Shown here piece by piece: positions 45,927 to 55,501 of a stretch of 64,000 bases of DNA. Under the pieces are notes generated by a model. The model searched no databases. It was not told the origin of the DNA and saw only the letters and a list, made by a program, of their open reading frames with translations. Origin of the DNA: Candidatus Paraprevotella stercoravium (GTDB lineage Bacteria > Bacteroidota > Bacteroidia > Bacteroidales > Bacteroidaceae). The position numbers and the translations under genes were made by a program. Location of the stretch: the NCBI GenBank assembly GCA_944320795.1, contig CALUIU010000001.1, positions 62,001 through 126,000 on the forward strand, in the 5' to 3' direction. Each line of letters starts with the position of its first letter. Positions within the stretch are counted from its first letter, which is position 1.

Positions 45927-46196
45927 ATGTATTTAGACGCAGCAAAAAAACAAGAAATCTTTGGACAGTACGGAAAGTCTAACACTGATACTGGTTCTGC
46001 AGAGAGCCAGATTGCATTGTTTTCATACCGTATTTCCCACTTGACGGAGCACATGAAAAAGAACCGTAAAGATTATAGTACTGAAAGAGCTTTGACTGGT
46101 CTGGTAGGTAAGCGTCGTGCTTTGCTGAACTACTTGAAAGAGCGTGATATCGAGAGATACCGTGCTATCATCAAGGCTTTAGGATTGCGTAAGTAA
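45927..46196 (+). CDS. rpsO: 30S ribosomal protein S15
   Basis: This 89-residue protein binds 16S rRNA and bridges the subunits. The TDTGSAESQIAL segment and the KHRRALLNYLKE-like helix (GKRRALLNYLKE) near residue 65 are diagnostic. It forms a single-gene unit with its own promoter and terminator. Confidence 0.97.
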   Translation: MYLDAAKKQEIFGQYGKSNTDTGSAESQIALFSYRISHLTEHMKKNRKDYSTERALTGLVGKRRALLNYLKERDIERYRAIIKALGLRK

Positions 46197-46217
46197 TTCC
46201 GAAACTGCTGAAGATTT

Positions 46218-46252
46218 AACCGCTTTTCCTGAACGGAAAGGCGGTTTTTTTA
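46218..46252 (+). terminator. Terminator of rpsO
   Basis: A 12-bp stem with one mismatch (46218-46229 with 46235-46246) is followed by a run of T. The next gene's -7 box begins right after it. Confidence 0.87.
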
Positions 46253-46253
46253 T

Positions 46254-46261
46254 TATTTTTG
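46254..46261 (+). promoter_or_regulatory. -7 promoter box of the YfhO gene
   Basis: TATTTTTG lies immediately after the rpsO terminator T run and 59 nt before the next ATG. Confidence 0.45.
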
Positions 46262-46320
46262 CAGCCGTGCTTAGGCACTCTGTATTCGAATATTAATTCA
46301 TTAAAACAAATAAGAACAAC

Positions 46321-48846
46321 ATGAACAAAATCAAGAAAATGATTCCCGATGCTCTGGCTGTGGTGTTCTTTATTCTGATTGGTCTGGCCTATTTTTATGT
46401 GCCGACCACTGAAGGATTAGTGCTGACCGGTCATGATCACACGGGAGGAGCGGGCGCAGGAGCCGAATCACAGGAGTATCTGGAACGTACGGGGGAGCGT
46501 ACCCGATGGACTAATTCGCAGTTCGGAGGTATGCCGACTTATCAGATGTCACCAAGTTATAGTTCTACCGATACACTTTCGGCTGTGGAGCGTGTATATC
46601 AATTGGGACTGCCTACTTATGTGATGTATGTGTTTATCATGCTTTTAGGCTTTTATATCCTGTTGCGTGCCTTTAATTTTAAAGTATGGATGGCGGCTTT
46701 GGGTGCTGTTGTATGGGCTTTCTCATCTTATTACTTTATTATTATTGCAGCCGGTCACATCTGGAAGTTTATGGCATTGTCTTTTATTCCGCCTACGATT
46801 GCCGGACTGGTATTGTGCTATCGTGGAAAGTACATTGCAGGTGGAGTCGTTACGGCTTTCTTTGCTGCTTTGCAGATTTTTTCCAACCATATCCAGATGA
46901 GTTATTACTTTCTGTCAGTGATGCTGCTGATGGCTTTGGCCTATCTGATTCAGGCTGTGCGTGAGCATCGTGTAGGTGAGTGGTTCAAGGCAACCGGGGT
47001 ACTGGTTATTGCCGGAATTCTGGGAGTCTGCATCAATCTTTCCAATTTGTATCATACTTACCAATATAGTAAGGAAAGTATGCGTAGCAAGTCTGAGCTG
47101 ACTCATAAGGACATTAAGGATCCGTCCAATCAAACCAGCAGCGGTCTGGAGCGTGATTATATCACTCAGTGGAGCTACGGTATTGGCGAAACATGGACTT
47201 TATTGGTTCCGAATACGAAGGGTGGTGCTTCCATGCCGCTGACTATGAACGAGACGGCCATGAAAAAGGCCGATCCGCAGTTCACACCGATTTATCAGTC
47301 ACTCGGTCAGTATTGGGGTGAGCAGCCCGGAACCAGCGGACCGGTATACGTGGGAGCCTTTGTGCTGACACTTTTTGTTTTGGGACTCTTTATTGTGAAG
47401 GGACCGATGAAATGGTGTCTGTTGGCGGCTACCATTCTGTCCATTCTGCTTTCCTGGGGAAAGAATTTCATGGGATTCACCGACTTCTTCCTCGATTATG
47501 TTCCGATGTATGACAAGTTCCGTACTGTAGCCTCTATTCTGGTTGTTGCCGAGTTTACCATTCCTTTGCTGGCTATGCTGGCTCTGAAGGAACTGCTCGA
47601 GAAGCCCGATCTGCTGCCACGGCGTATGAAGGCCGTATACATCAGTGCTGCGCTTACAGGTGGTGTGGCTTTGCTGTTTGCCCTGATGCCGGATGTGTTC
47701 TTCGGTAATTATATCTCAACGATGGAGCAGAGCATGTTCCAGCAGGCTGCTCAGGCCGGATATATTCCGCAGGATATGATTATGCCTATTCTGAGTAATC
47801 TGGAGGATATGCGTCGTGCCATGTTTGTTTCGGATGCCTGGCGCAGTGCGCTGATTGTGGCTATCGGTTTGTTGCTGCTCATCGCCTTCCGTATGAAGAA
47901 GATGAATGCTACGATGGTTACCGCCAGCTTGATTGTGCTGTGTCTGATTGATATGTGGCAGGTGAACAAGCGTTATCTGAACGATGAGATGTTTACCGAG
48001 CCGGTGAGCAACATGAAGGAGACGGTCAAGACTCCGGCCGATGAGATGATCCTGCAGGACAAGAGTCTGGACTATCGTGTGCTGAATATGGCTTCGAACA
48101 CCTTTAACGAGAGCAACACTTCCTTCTTCCATAAGAGTATCGGAGGTTACCATCCGGCCAAGTTAAGACGTTATCAGGAAATGATCGAAGAACATATTGT
48201 TCCCGAGATGAGTGCTTTCGGTGCAGCAGCGGCTAAGGCCGGCGGTGTTCTGGATTCCATTAACGGTGATTCCATTTTCCCTGTTCTGAACATGCTGAAT
48301 GTGAAATATGTGATTCTTCCTTTGCAGGAGGGCAAGACTTTTCCGGTAGTGAATCCGCATGCCAACGGCAACGGCTGGTTTGTAAGCCGCGTGAAGTATG
48401 TGAACAATGCTGATGAGGAGATTCTTGCGCTTCATGATACACCGTTGAAAGAGGTGGCTGTGGTGGACAAGAAGTTCAAGGAGCAGTTGGGCAACGCTGC
48501 CGAGCAGCAGCCTAAGGACAGCCTGAGTACGGTGAAGCTGACACACTATGATGCCAATGCACTTACCTATGAGATCAACTCACAGAAGGGTGGTGTGGTA
48601 GTCTTCTCCGAGAATTATTATCCGGGATGGACGGCTACTATCGACGGCAATCCGGTAGAGATTGCCCGTGCCAACTACATTCTGCGTGCTATTCAGGTGC
48701 CGGCCGGTAAACATGTGGTAGAGTTCAAGTTTGATCCTACGAGTGTTCATGTTACCGAGGGTATCGCCTATGGCGCACTGGTTATCCTGTTGCTGGGCGT
48801 TCTGTTCCTGATCTGGAGAGACCGTAAAGCGATATTCAATTCTTAA
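46321..48846 (+). CDS. YfhO family membrane protein
   Basis: This 841-residue protein has about a dozen membrane segments (roughly residues 10-540) and ends in a periplasmic domain (about 560-805) with a last helix near 815-835. The lipid-linked glycosyltransferase-like features (a large periplasmic loop between helices 1 and 2, with TGHDHTGG and GERTRWTNSQFGG) match the YfhO/DUF6311 group. YfhO of Gram-positives helps glycosylate lipoteichoic acid. The Bacteroidota members probably use polyprenyl-linked sugars as donors, but the acceptor is unknown. It is a single gene between terminators. Confidence 0.85.
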   Translation: MNKIKKMIPDALAVVFFILIGLAYFYVPTTEGLVLTGHDHTGGAGAGAESQEYLERTGERTRWTNSQFGGMPTYQMSPSYSSTDTLSAVERVYQLGLPTYVMYVFIMLLGFYILLRAFNFKVWMAALGAVVWAFSSYYFIIIAAGHIWKFMALSFIPPTIAGLVLCYRGKYIAGGVVTAFFAALQIFSNHIQMSYYFLSVMLLMALAYLIQAVREHRVGEWFKATGVLVIAGILGVCINLSNLYHTYQYSKESMRSKSELTHKDIKDPSNQTSSGLERDYITQWSYGIGETWTLLVPNTKGGASMPLTMNETAMKKADPQFTPIYQSLGQYWGEQPGTSGPVYVGAFVLTLFVLGLFIVKGPMKWCLLAATILSILLSWGKNFMGFTDFFLDYVPMYDKFRTVASILVVAEFTIPLLAMLALKELLEKPDLLPRRMKAVYISAALTGGVALLFALMPDVFFGNYISTMEQSMFQQAAQAGYIPQDMIMPILSNLEDMRRAMFVSDAWRSALIVAIGLLLLIAFRMKKMNATMVTASLIVLCLIDMWQVNKRYLNDEMFTEPVSNMKETVKTPADEMILQDKSLDYRVLNMASNTFNESNTSFFHKSIGGYHPAKLRRYQEMIEEHIVPEMSAFGAAAAKAGGVLDSINGDSIFPVLNMLNVKYVILPLQEGKTFPVVNPHANGNGWFVSRVKYVNNADEEILALHDTPLKEVAVVDKKFKEQLGNAAEQQPKDSLSTVKLTHYDANALTYEINSQKGGVVVFSENYYPGWTATIDGNPVEIARANYILRAIQVPAGKHVVEFKFDPTSVHVTEGIAYGALVILLLGVLFLIWRDRKAIFNS

Positions 48847-48853
48847 TCCATAA

Positions 48854-48906
48854 GAGAATCCGTGTCCGTGTTCCGTAAAAGAACACAGGCACGGATTCTT
48901 GCTTTT
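48854..48906 (+). terminator. Terminator of the YfhO gene
   Basis: A long, slightly imperfect hairpin (about 48854-48873 with 48881-48900) is followed by a T-rich stretch, just after the stop codon. Confidence 0.82.
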
Positions 48907-48942
48907 TCAAGACTTTATCAAAAACTAAATATAAGAACCATT

Positions 48943-50481
48943 ATGGAAGATAATACCAGTAAAATCCAGATACGTCCGTTGCAGATGGACGATTATATTC
49001 AGCTGGCCCAATCATTCAAGCGCGTGTATGCTGATGGCAGTGATGTGTTCTGGACCCGCAAGCAGATAGAAACCCTGTTGCGACTGTTTCCCGAAGGGCA
49101 GATTGTCACGGTGGTAGACAACAAGATTGTAGGTTGTGCTCTGTCCATCATTGTAGACTATAATCTGGTAAAGGGCGACCATACTTACGCTCAGGTGACC
49201 GGAAACGAAACCTTCAGTACACACAACCCGAAGGGAAACATTATGTACGGCATCGAGGTGTTCATTCATCCCGAATATCGGGGTATGCGTCTGGCACGCC
49301 GTATGTACGAGTACCGCAAGGAACTGTGTGAAAAACTGAATCTAAAAGCCATTATGTTCGGTGGTCGCATTCCGAACTATCATTTGTATGCCGACACGCT
49401 CCGTCCGAAGGAATATATCGAACAGGTGCGTAAGCGTGAGATTTACGATCCGGTGCTCACGTTCCAGCTCTCAAACGATTTCCATGTGCGCAAGGTGATG
49501 AAGAACTATCTGCCCAACGACCAGGAATCCAAGCATTATGCCTGCCTGTTGCAGTGGGATAACATCTATTATCAGCCTCCAACGGAAAACCCGCTTCCGG
49601 TGAACAACAGCGTGCGTGTGGGCCTTGTGCAGTGGCAGATGCGTAATTATCATTCCATCGACGATCTGTTTGAGCAGATTGAATTCTTCGTAGATGCCGT
49701 TTCCGGCTATCAGAGCGACTTTATCCTCTTCCCCGAATACTTTAACGCTCCTCTTATGGAAGAGTTCAATCACATGAGCGAATCGCAGGCCATCCGCGGA
49801 CTGTGTTCCTATACCGACGAGATCCGTAAGCGTTTTGTCGATCTGGCCATCAGTTATAATATCAATATCATTACCGGAAGCATGCCACAGCAGCGTGAGG
49901 ACGGACTCTATAATGTGGGCTTCCTGTGCCGTCGTGACGGTTCGTATGAGATGTATGAAAAGATCCACGTAACCCCGGAAGAAGTAAAGAGTTGGGGACT
50001 GACCGGAGGAAGTTTGATCCGTACATTTGATACGGATTGTGCCAAGGTGGGTGTGCTGATCTGTTATGATGTGGAATTCCCCGAGCTGGCGCGTATCATG
50101 GCCGACCAGGGAATGCAGATCCTGTTCGTACCTTTCCTTACCGATACGCAGAATGCCTATTCCCGTGTGCGTGTCTGTGCTCAGGCCCGTGCCATCGAAA
50201 ACGAGTGTTTTGTGGTGATTGCCGGAAGTGTGGGAAACCTGCCCCGTGTGCATAATATGGATATTCAGTATGCCCAGTCCGGTGTGTTCACGCCGTGTGA
50301 CTTTGCTTTCCCGACAGACGGAAAGCGTGCTGAGGCCACTCCGAATACGGAAATGATTCTGGTTTCCGACATTGATTTGGATCTGCTCACCGAGTTGCAT
50401 ACTTACGGAAGCGTGCGCACGCTTAAAGACCGCCGTAAGGATCTTTACGAGCTTCGGTTCAAGAAAAAAGGCGATTCCTGA
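48943..50481 (+). CDS. Fused GNAT acetyltransferase / carbon-nitrogen hydrolase
   Basis: This 512-residue protein joins an N-terminal GNAT acetyltransferase domain (about residues 5-190, with the acetyl-CoA-binding EYRGMRLARRMY segment) to a C-terminal nitrilase-superfamily amidohydrolase (about 220-505). The Glu-Lys-Cys triad is visible in LFPEYF, YEKIHVTPEE and ICYDVEFPE. Substrates of both parts are unknown to me; the fusion suggests acetylation and deamidation of the same small molecule. I start at 48943, since the frame upstream overlaps a terminator. It is monocistronic. Confidence 0.9.
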   Translation: MEDNTSKIQIRPLQMDDYIQLAQSFKRVYADGSDVFWTRKQIETLLRLFPEGQIVTVVDNKIVGCALSIIVDYNLVKGDHTYAQVTGNETFSTHNPKGNIMYGIEVFIHPEYRGMRLARRMYEYRKELCEKLNLKAIMFGGRIPNYHLYADTLRPKEYIEQVRKREIYDPVLTFQLSNDFHVRKVMKNYLPNDQESKHYACLLQWDNIYYQPPTENPLPVNNSVRVGLVQWQMRNYHSIDDLFEQIEFFVDAVSGYQSDFILFPEYFNAPLMEEFNHMSESQAIRGLCSYTDEIRKRFVDLAISYNINIITGSMPQQREDGLYNVGFLCRRDGSYEMYEKIHVTPEEVKSWGLTGGSLIRTFDTDCAKVGVLICYDVEFPELARIMADQGMQILFVPFLTDTQNAYSRVRVCAQARAIENECFVVIAGSVGNLPRVHNMDIQYAQSGVFTPCDFAFPTDGKRAEATPNTEMILVSDIDLDLLTELHTYGSVRTLKDRRKDLYELRFKKKGDS

Positions 50482-50502
50482 TACTTTAAAATCCCCCATA
50501 TC

Positions 50503-50547
50503 GGGTCCTGTTCTCATTCCTCAAAAGGGTAGAACAGGACCCTTTTT
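50503..50547 (+). terminator. Terminator of the GNAT/nitrilase gene
   Basis: A perfect 12-bp stem (50503-50514 with 50531-50542) is followed by five T residues. Confidence 0.85.
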
Positions 50548-50577
50548 AATTCCTTTATAAATATTTTCCACTAAAAA

Positions 50578-50609
50578 CTTGTTTTATATCGAAATATTTC
50601 TCATCTTTG
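50578..50609 (+). promoter_or_regulatory. Promoter of the thioredoxin gene
   Basis: CTTG (50578-50581) is followed after 20 nt by CATCTTTG (50602-50609). Each element has one mismatch. The start of transcription near 50616 lies upstream of both possible start codons. Confidence 0.5.
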
Positions 50610-50641
50610 CGATATGAAAATAGTAACCACATAAAAGAAAG

Positions 50642-51109
50642 ATGCAAATGATTAAAGTTGGAGCCATCATTTTGGCAGCGGTAATAGGAATCTACTTTCT
50701 GTTTCGCGGAGGTAATAAAGAAAATAGTAACAAACAAATAAAGGAGAAAAAAGTTATGGAACTGACAAAGAAAGATTTTTTGGAGAAGGTTGTAAATTAC
50801 GAGCAGAACCCGAACGAGTGGAAATTCCTGGGCGATAAGCCGGCCATCATTGATTTCTATGCCAGCTGGTGCGGACCTTGCAAGGCTTTCGCTCCCGTGT
50901 TGGAGGAGGTTGCCGAAGAGTATAAGGGAGTGATTGACGTGTATAAGGTGAATACTGAGAATGAGGAGGAATTGGCCGCAGTATTCAATATCCGCAGCAT
51001 CCCGACCATTCTGTTCATTCCGGTAAACGGACAGCCGCAGATTGTGACCGGTGCCATGCCAAAACCACAGCTCATAGAAGCAATTGAGCACGTGTTGTTG
51101 CAGAAGTAA
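50642..51109 (+). CDS. Thioredoxin, membrane-anchored (with a possible internal soluble start)
   Basis: This 155-residue protein has one N-terminal membrane segment (about residues 4-22, VGAIILAAVIGIYFLF) and a thioredoxin domain (about 41-155) with the active site WCGPCK. The anchored form would put the domain in the periplasm as a thiol reductase or oxidase. An internal ATG at 50756 is preceded by AAGGAG with a 9-nt spacer and would give a 117-residue soluble cytosolic thioredoxin starting MELTKKDF. Which start is used is unclear, and both may be. The gene lies between a terminator and a convergent V-ATPase operon. Confidence 0.85.
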   Translation: MQMIKVGAIILAAVIGIYFLFRGGNKENSNKQIKEKKVMELTKKDFLEKVVNYEQNPNEWKFLGDKPAIIDFYASWCGPCKAFAPVLEEVAEEYKGVIDVYKVNTENEEELAAVFNIRSIPTILFIPVNGQPQIVTGAMPKPQLIEAIEHVLLQK

Positions 51110-51130
51110 TCCGGTTTGGAAGATTATAAA

Positions 51131-51188
51131 AAACAAGGAGTGCGCCCACATGAGATCATCTCATATTTGGGCGCACTCCTTGTTTTTT
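51131..51188 (+). terminator. Terminator of the thioredoxin gene
   Basis: A long hairpin with outer arms of about 17 bp (51131-51147 with 51168-51184) and a small inner ATGAGAT/CTCAT stem is followed by T residues to 51188. Confidence 0.88.
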
Positions 51189-51197
51189 AAAAATTAC

Positions 51198-51251
51198 CGA
51201 CGGGACGGTATTGAAATTTCGACAGGACGAAATTTCAATACCGTCCCGTCG
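51198..51251 (-). terminator. Perfect 24-bp hairpin, terminator of the V-ATPase operon
   Basis: The arms 51198-51221 and 51228-51251 are perfectly complementary, with a 6-nt loop. It lies 16 nt past the subunit K stop codon, in tandem with the thioredoxin terminator. In the minus direction it is followed by an AT-rich run with several T residues. The arms carry short internal GAAATTTC and GACGGGAC repeats. Confidence 0.8.
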
Positions 51252-51267
51252 AAATTTTTGGATAATC

Positions 51268-51699
<432 letters not shown>

Positions 51700-51718
51700 T
51701 TATTGTTTCTGATTTTAT

Positions 51719-53548
51719 TTATTCTTTTTCTGTTACTGTAAAAGGTTTGTAAGCTTCACCCTTGCCGTCGTAGCCGGAGTTCTTGAAATACTCCACAAAG
51801 GTAAGACGCAACGGGTGAACGAAGGCACTCAGACAGGACATGGCAATGTTCAGCGTGTGTCCGAATACCAGAATCAGGGCGCAGAAGACAATACCAGCGA
51901 TACCTCCTGCCGCATCCTGTACCATAAAGGCCAGTTGGTTGAACACACCGCCCAGCATGGCACCGGCCAGTCCGAGGGCGTAAAGACGGATATAGGAGAG
52001 CACGTCGCCCATCAGTCCTGTGGCCATATTGTAAGTGTCCCACAGTCCGGCTCCGATATTGACCAGCACATTGCGGTGCAGGTTATTGAGCAGATAGATA
52101 CCGATGGCAGAGATGCCGCCCACTACGATGAAGCCCCAATAAGACACCTGTTCGGGTATCAGCTGGAAGAACGACAGACTGCCCAAAGTGACAAAGCCCA
52201 CCACGAGCAGCAGCCAGCCCCAGTCGCTCAGAGATTCCTTGAAGCCGAAGCGCACGGTGGCGCCGATGGCTTTCACCGTCATGGCGATGCAGATGTGAAC
52301 CACACCGATGATCAGTGCCAGCAGCATCTGCTTGTCGTAGTTCGTTTCACCGATCTTTCCGGTAATCATGAACTGTTTCATCCATTCCGGCACGTCGGCC
52401 TTGAACAGGTCTACTCCGAAGAAGGTACCCAGAATGGCACCGAAAATGGTCGTGGCGACACCCAGGGTGATGACCAGATTCATCATGCCTGCCATGGATT
52501 TGGACAGTTTGCTCTTGAGATAGAAGCCCAACAGAATCAGGGCCAGTCCGTATCCTGCATCGCCCATACAGAAGGCAAAGAACAGGGTAAAGAAGGGCGC
52601 GATCATCGGCGTCGGGTCAAACTCGTCGTAGTCTGGCATACCGTACATGCCGGTCAGCACTTCATACATACGGGTAAAGGCGTTGTTGCGCAGCAGGATG
52701 GGCACATGGTCGCCCTTGTGTGCTTCGCGCATCTCGTAATACACCTCCTGACTGTCCAGAAACTCGCGTACCATCTGTTCCTTCGGGGTCGGGATCCAGC
52801 CTTCAAGAATCATCACCTTATCTTCGGCGGCGCGAGCTGTGCCCAATACCACCTGATCGAAGGTAACAGAAGAATGCAACTGCTGCAACCAGGCCTGAAG
52901 ATCTTTCAGATGCTTGTGGGCACAGTGGTCTATCTGCTTCTGAATAGCCTCGGCGGCGTGTTCATGTTCTTTTTTCTGATGAATCACTTCCCGAAGGGAG
53001 CGTTGGGGCAGAGTCACTGCTTCGGCATCCAGATCGGGCTGTTGGCCGGCAGGTGTTACGGTGATGAAGTACAAGCGGTCGCCTTCCTTATTAATGAGGG
53101 TTGCATAGAACTGTTCTTCCCATTCCGGTTTGAAATTACGGGCCGGACAAGTGAAGAAGCGCACCTCATAGCCGTTTTCTTTCAGACGGCTGATGTTCTT
53201 CGGATCGAAATTACCCCAAACCTCCAGAGCTTCCTCTTCTTTGCGGCAACCCTGTATCAGATTCTCCTGAGCCTGTTTCTCGACCTGGAGCTTTTCGATA
53301 TGTTCCAGAACTTCCGGTCCCTTGGCGGCATTGCCTTCCTGGGCTGATGGCTCGATGGCTGCGAACGATTCAATCATCCGCTTGATACGGTCGGCCAGCT
53401 GGATGCGTTCCTGTAATATCGAAGAGTCGCTGCTGCCTTCCTGAGCAGTCTGGATATGCAGCACGCCCAGATCGCGTATCCGTTTCAGGAACTCCTCATA
53501 TTCCTTATGATAGACCAGAAACGTGAGTTTTTTCATTTTCGTAATCAT
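51719..53548 (-). CDS. ntpI: V-type ATP synthase subunit I
   Basis: This 609-residue subunit a homologue has a cytosolic coiled-coil N-terminal half (about residues 1-310) that acts as a stator and a C-terminal membrane half with about seven helices (about 320-600) that forms the ion half-channels next to the c-ring. The N-terminus MITKMKKLTFLVYHKEYEEFL and the FGHTLNIAMSCLSAFVHPLR motif near the end are typical. Its ATG overlaps the subunit D stop by 4 nt. Confidence 0.93.
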   Translation of the reverse strand: MITKMKKLTFLVYHKEYEEFLKRIRDLGVLHIQTAQEGSSDSSILQERIQLADRIKRMIESFAAIEPSAQEGNAAKGPEVLEHIEKLQVEKQAQENLIQGCRKEEEALEVWGNFDPKNISRLKENGYEVRFFTCPARNFKPEWEEQFYATLINKEGDRLYFITVTPAGQQPDLDAEAVTLPQRSLREVIHQKKEHEHAAEAIQKQIDHCAHKHLKDLQAWLQQLHSSVTFDQVVLGTARAAEDKVMILEGWIPTPKEQMVREFLDSQEVYYEMREAHKGDHVPILLRNNAFTRMYEVLTGMYGMPDYDEFDPTPMIAPFFTLFFAFCMGDAGYGLALILLGFYLKSKLSKSMAGMMNLVITLGVATTIFGAILGTFFGVDLFKADVPEWMKQFMITGKIGETNYDKQMLLALIIGVVHICIAMTVKAIGATVRFGFKESLSDWGWLLLVVGFVTLGSLSFFQLIPEQVSYWGFIVVGGISAIGIYLLNNLHRNVLVNIGAGLWDTYNMATGLMGDVLSYIRLYALGLAGAMLGGVFNQLAFMVQDAAGGIAGIVFCALILVFGHTLNIAMSCLSAFVHPLRLTFVEYFKNSGYDGKGEAYKPFTVTEKE

Positions 53549-54150
53549 ACGGCTGCCTCCTTTCTTTTTTCCTGAATGGTTTTCAAGATCTTCTGAGAAG
53601 ACTTCGACAGGTTTTCCTCATCCTCCATAAAGCGTTTGATCTTGCGCAAGGCATCCTGATAGCCCGGGATCTGTACCTTCTCAAAAAGATTCACCTTCTG
53701 GGTCGTCTTTTTACGGGCATATTCCAGAAGGCCCAGCTTGGCCAAAACAAATTCCCTTTCGATGGCGGTCTTGGCGAGCCCCTGAAGCAGGGCGATGCCG
53801 TCGTAATACCATTTCGGGGCGTTGAACAGACTGAAAGGCTTTACTTCCAGTTCCACATTCTGAAGTGTGGGAACCCGCACGCCTGCAATCTTGCGTACCG
53901 ACAGGTTGACATCCTTCACGCCTACGATAGAGGGGTCGAACTCTGCCCATAGGGCAAACATGGATTCGTATGCCTGAATGCTTTCTTCCAGTTTCTTTTC
54001 CAGTTCATTTGCTTCGGCCTTACATTTCTTGACTTCCATACGCAGGGCACTCTCCTTGTTCTTGATGATCGGCAGAGTGCGTACGCGCACCTTCAGCTGT
54101 TTTTCCAGCAGCTGAAGCGAAGTTTTATTATATTGAAACTTTATAGCCAT
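53545..54150 (-). CDS. ntpD: V-type ATP synthase subunit D (central stalk)
   Basis: This 201-residue protein is a long coiled coil at both ends (about residues 1-75 and 130-195) that forms the rotor shaft linking the A3B3 head to the ring. The N-terminal FQYNKTSLQLLEKQLKVR helix and the Lys/Glu pattern fit subunit D. It starts 12 nt after subunit B and overlaps subunit I. Confidence 0.9.
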   Translation of the reverse strand: MAIKFQYNKTSLQLLEKQLKVRVRTLPIIKNKESALRMEVKKCKAEANELEKKLEESIQAYESMFALWAEFDPSIVGVKDVNLSVRKIAGVRVPTLQNVELEVKPFSLFNAPKWYYDGIALLQGLAKTAIEREFVLAKLGLLEYARKKTTQKVNLFEKVQIPGYQDALRKIKRFMEDEENLSKSSQKILKTIQEKRKEAAV

Positions 54151-54162
54151 GCTATTTTATTT

Positions 54163-55482
54163 TTATTTTTTCCAAAACTCATCCACCAGCTCTTTCTTGA
54201 TGTTCACCTCTTCGGGTTTGAAGTATTTGCTGAAGAGGCCCCAGGTAACATCCAACATCTCTGTGGTGTTCAGGTTCACATCAATGGCCAGCAGTTTGTC
54301 TGCGTAGTCCTTGGCAAAGGCCAGTGTACGCTCGTCGTAGTTGGTCAGGTCGAAACCGTTTTCCATCTTGGTCTTGGCGTTGGCGGCATCGGCATACAGA
54401 CGCACGGCGGCGTTCATTACCTGAGGATGGTCCTTGCGGGTCTTCTTTCCGGCAACCAACTGTTTCAGACGGGACAGAGAGCGGAACGGGTCTACAATAA
54501 CCTTACCGATGTCGCTGTCACGGCGCAGGAACAACTGACCCTCGGTGATATAACCGGTGTTATCCGGCACGGCGTGGGTGATATCGCCACCGCTCAGAGT
54601 AGTCACCGCAATGATGGTGATGGAACCTCCGGACGGGAACTGTACGGCCTTCTCGTAAATCTTGGCCAGATCGGAATACAACGAACCCGGCATGGAATCC
54701 TTGGATGGGATTTGGTCCATACGGTTGGACACGATGGCCAGTGAGTCGGCGTATGAGGTCATATCGGTAAGCAGCACCAGTACTTTCTCGTTCTTCTCAA
54801 CTGCGAAGTATTCGGCTGCGGTCAATGCCATATCCGGCACCAACAGACGCTCTACGGCCGGGTCCTCGGTAGTGTTCACGAAGCTGACGATACGGTCGAG
54901 CGCACCGGCATTGGAGAACACGTTCTTGAAGTACAGATAGTCGTCGTTGGTCATACCCATACCGCCCAGGATGATCTTGTCGGTCTGGGCACGCAGGGCC
55001 ACCATGGCCATCACCTGGTTGAACGGCTGGTCCGGGTCGGCAAAGAACGGAATCTTCTGTCCGGACACCAGGGTATTGTTCAGGTCGATACCTGCGATAC
55101 CCGTAGCGATCAGTTCAGAAGGTTGCTTTCTGCGCACCGGGTTTACGGATGGTCCACCGATTTCCACCTCCACACCTTCTACCTGTGGTCCGCCGTCAAT
55201 CGGGTCACCGTAGGCGTTGAAGAAACGTCCGGCCAGCTGGTCACTCACTTTCAGGGTAGGAGCCTTGCCCAAAAAGACCACTTCGGCATCGGTAGGAATA
55301 CCGCCGGTACCTTCGAACACCTGCAAGGTCACTTCGTCTCCGGCAATTTTAACCACCTGGGCCAGCTTGCCGTTTACCATAGCCAGTTCATCGGCACCCA
55401 CTCCTGTTGCTTTCAGCGAGCAGGTGGCTTTGGTAATCTGGCTGATTTTTGTGTATATCTTTTGAAATGCTTTTGTAGCCAT
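54163..55482 (-). CDS. ntpB: V-type ATP synthase subunit B (non-catalytic)
   Basis: This 439-residue regulatory subunit of the A3B3 hexamer lacks a canonical P-loop, as expected for the B type. The N-terminal beta-barrel (about residues 10-80), the ATP-synthase alpha/beta nucleotide-binding fold with its SGQKIPFFAD segment (about 148-157), and the C-terminal helices are all recognisable. It lies 19 nt after subunit A and 12 nt before subunit D. Confidence 0.95.
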   Translation of the reverse strand: MATKAFQKIYTKISQITKATCSLKATGVGADELAMVNGKLAQVVKIAGDEVTLQVFEGTGGIPTDAEVVFLGKAPTLKVSDQLAGRFFNAYGDPIDGGPQVEGVEVEIGGPSVNPVRRKQPSELIATGIAGIDLNNTLVSGQKIPFFADPDQPFNQVMAMVALRAQTDKIILGGMGMTNDDYLYFKNVFSNAGALDRIVSFVNTTEDPAVERLLVPDMALTAAEYFAVEKNEKVLVLLTDMTSYADSLAIVSNRMDQIPSKDSMPGSLYSDLAKIYEKAVQFPSGGSITIIAVTTLSGGDITHAVPDNTGYITEGQLFLRRDSDIGKVIVDPFRSLSRLKQLVAGKKTRKDHPQVMNAAVRLYADAANAKTKMENGFDLTNYDERTLAFAKDYADKLLAIDVNLNTTEMLDVTWGLFSKYFKPEEVNIKKELVDEFWKK

Positions 55483-55501
55483 AATCGTTTTAGTTATTCA
55501 G

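Noticed and set aside
51815..53347. A 510-codon plus-strand frame opposite the V-ATPase subunit I gene
   Set aside because: It is antisense to subunit I and has a Gln/His-rich composition with no recognisable domain or promoter.
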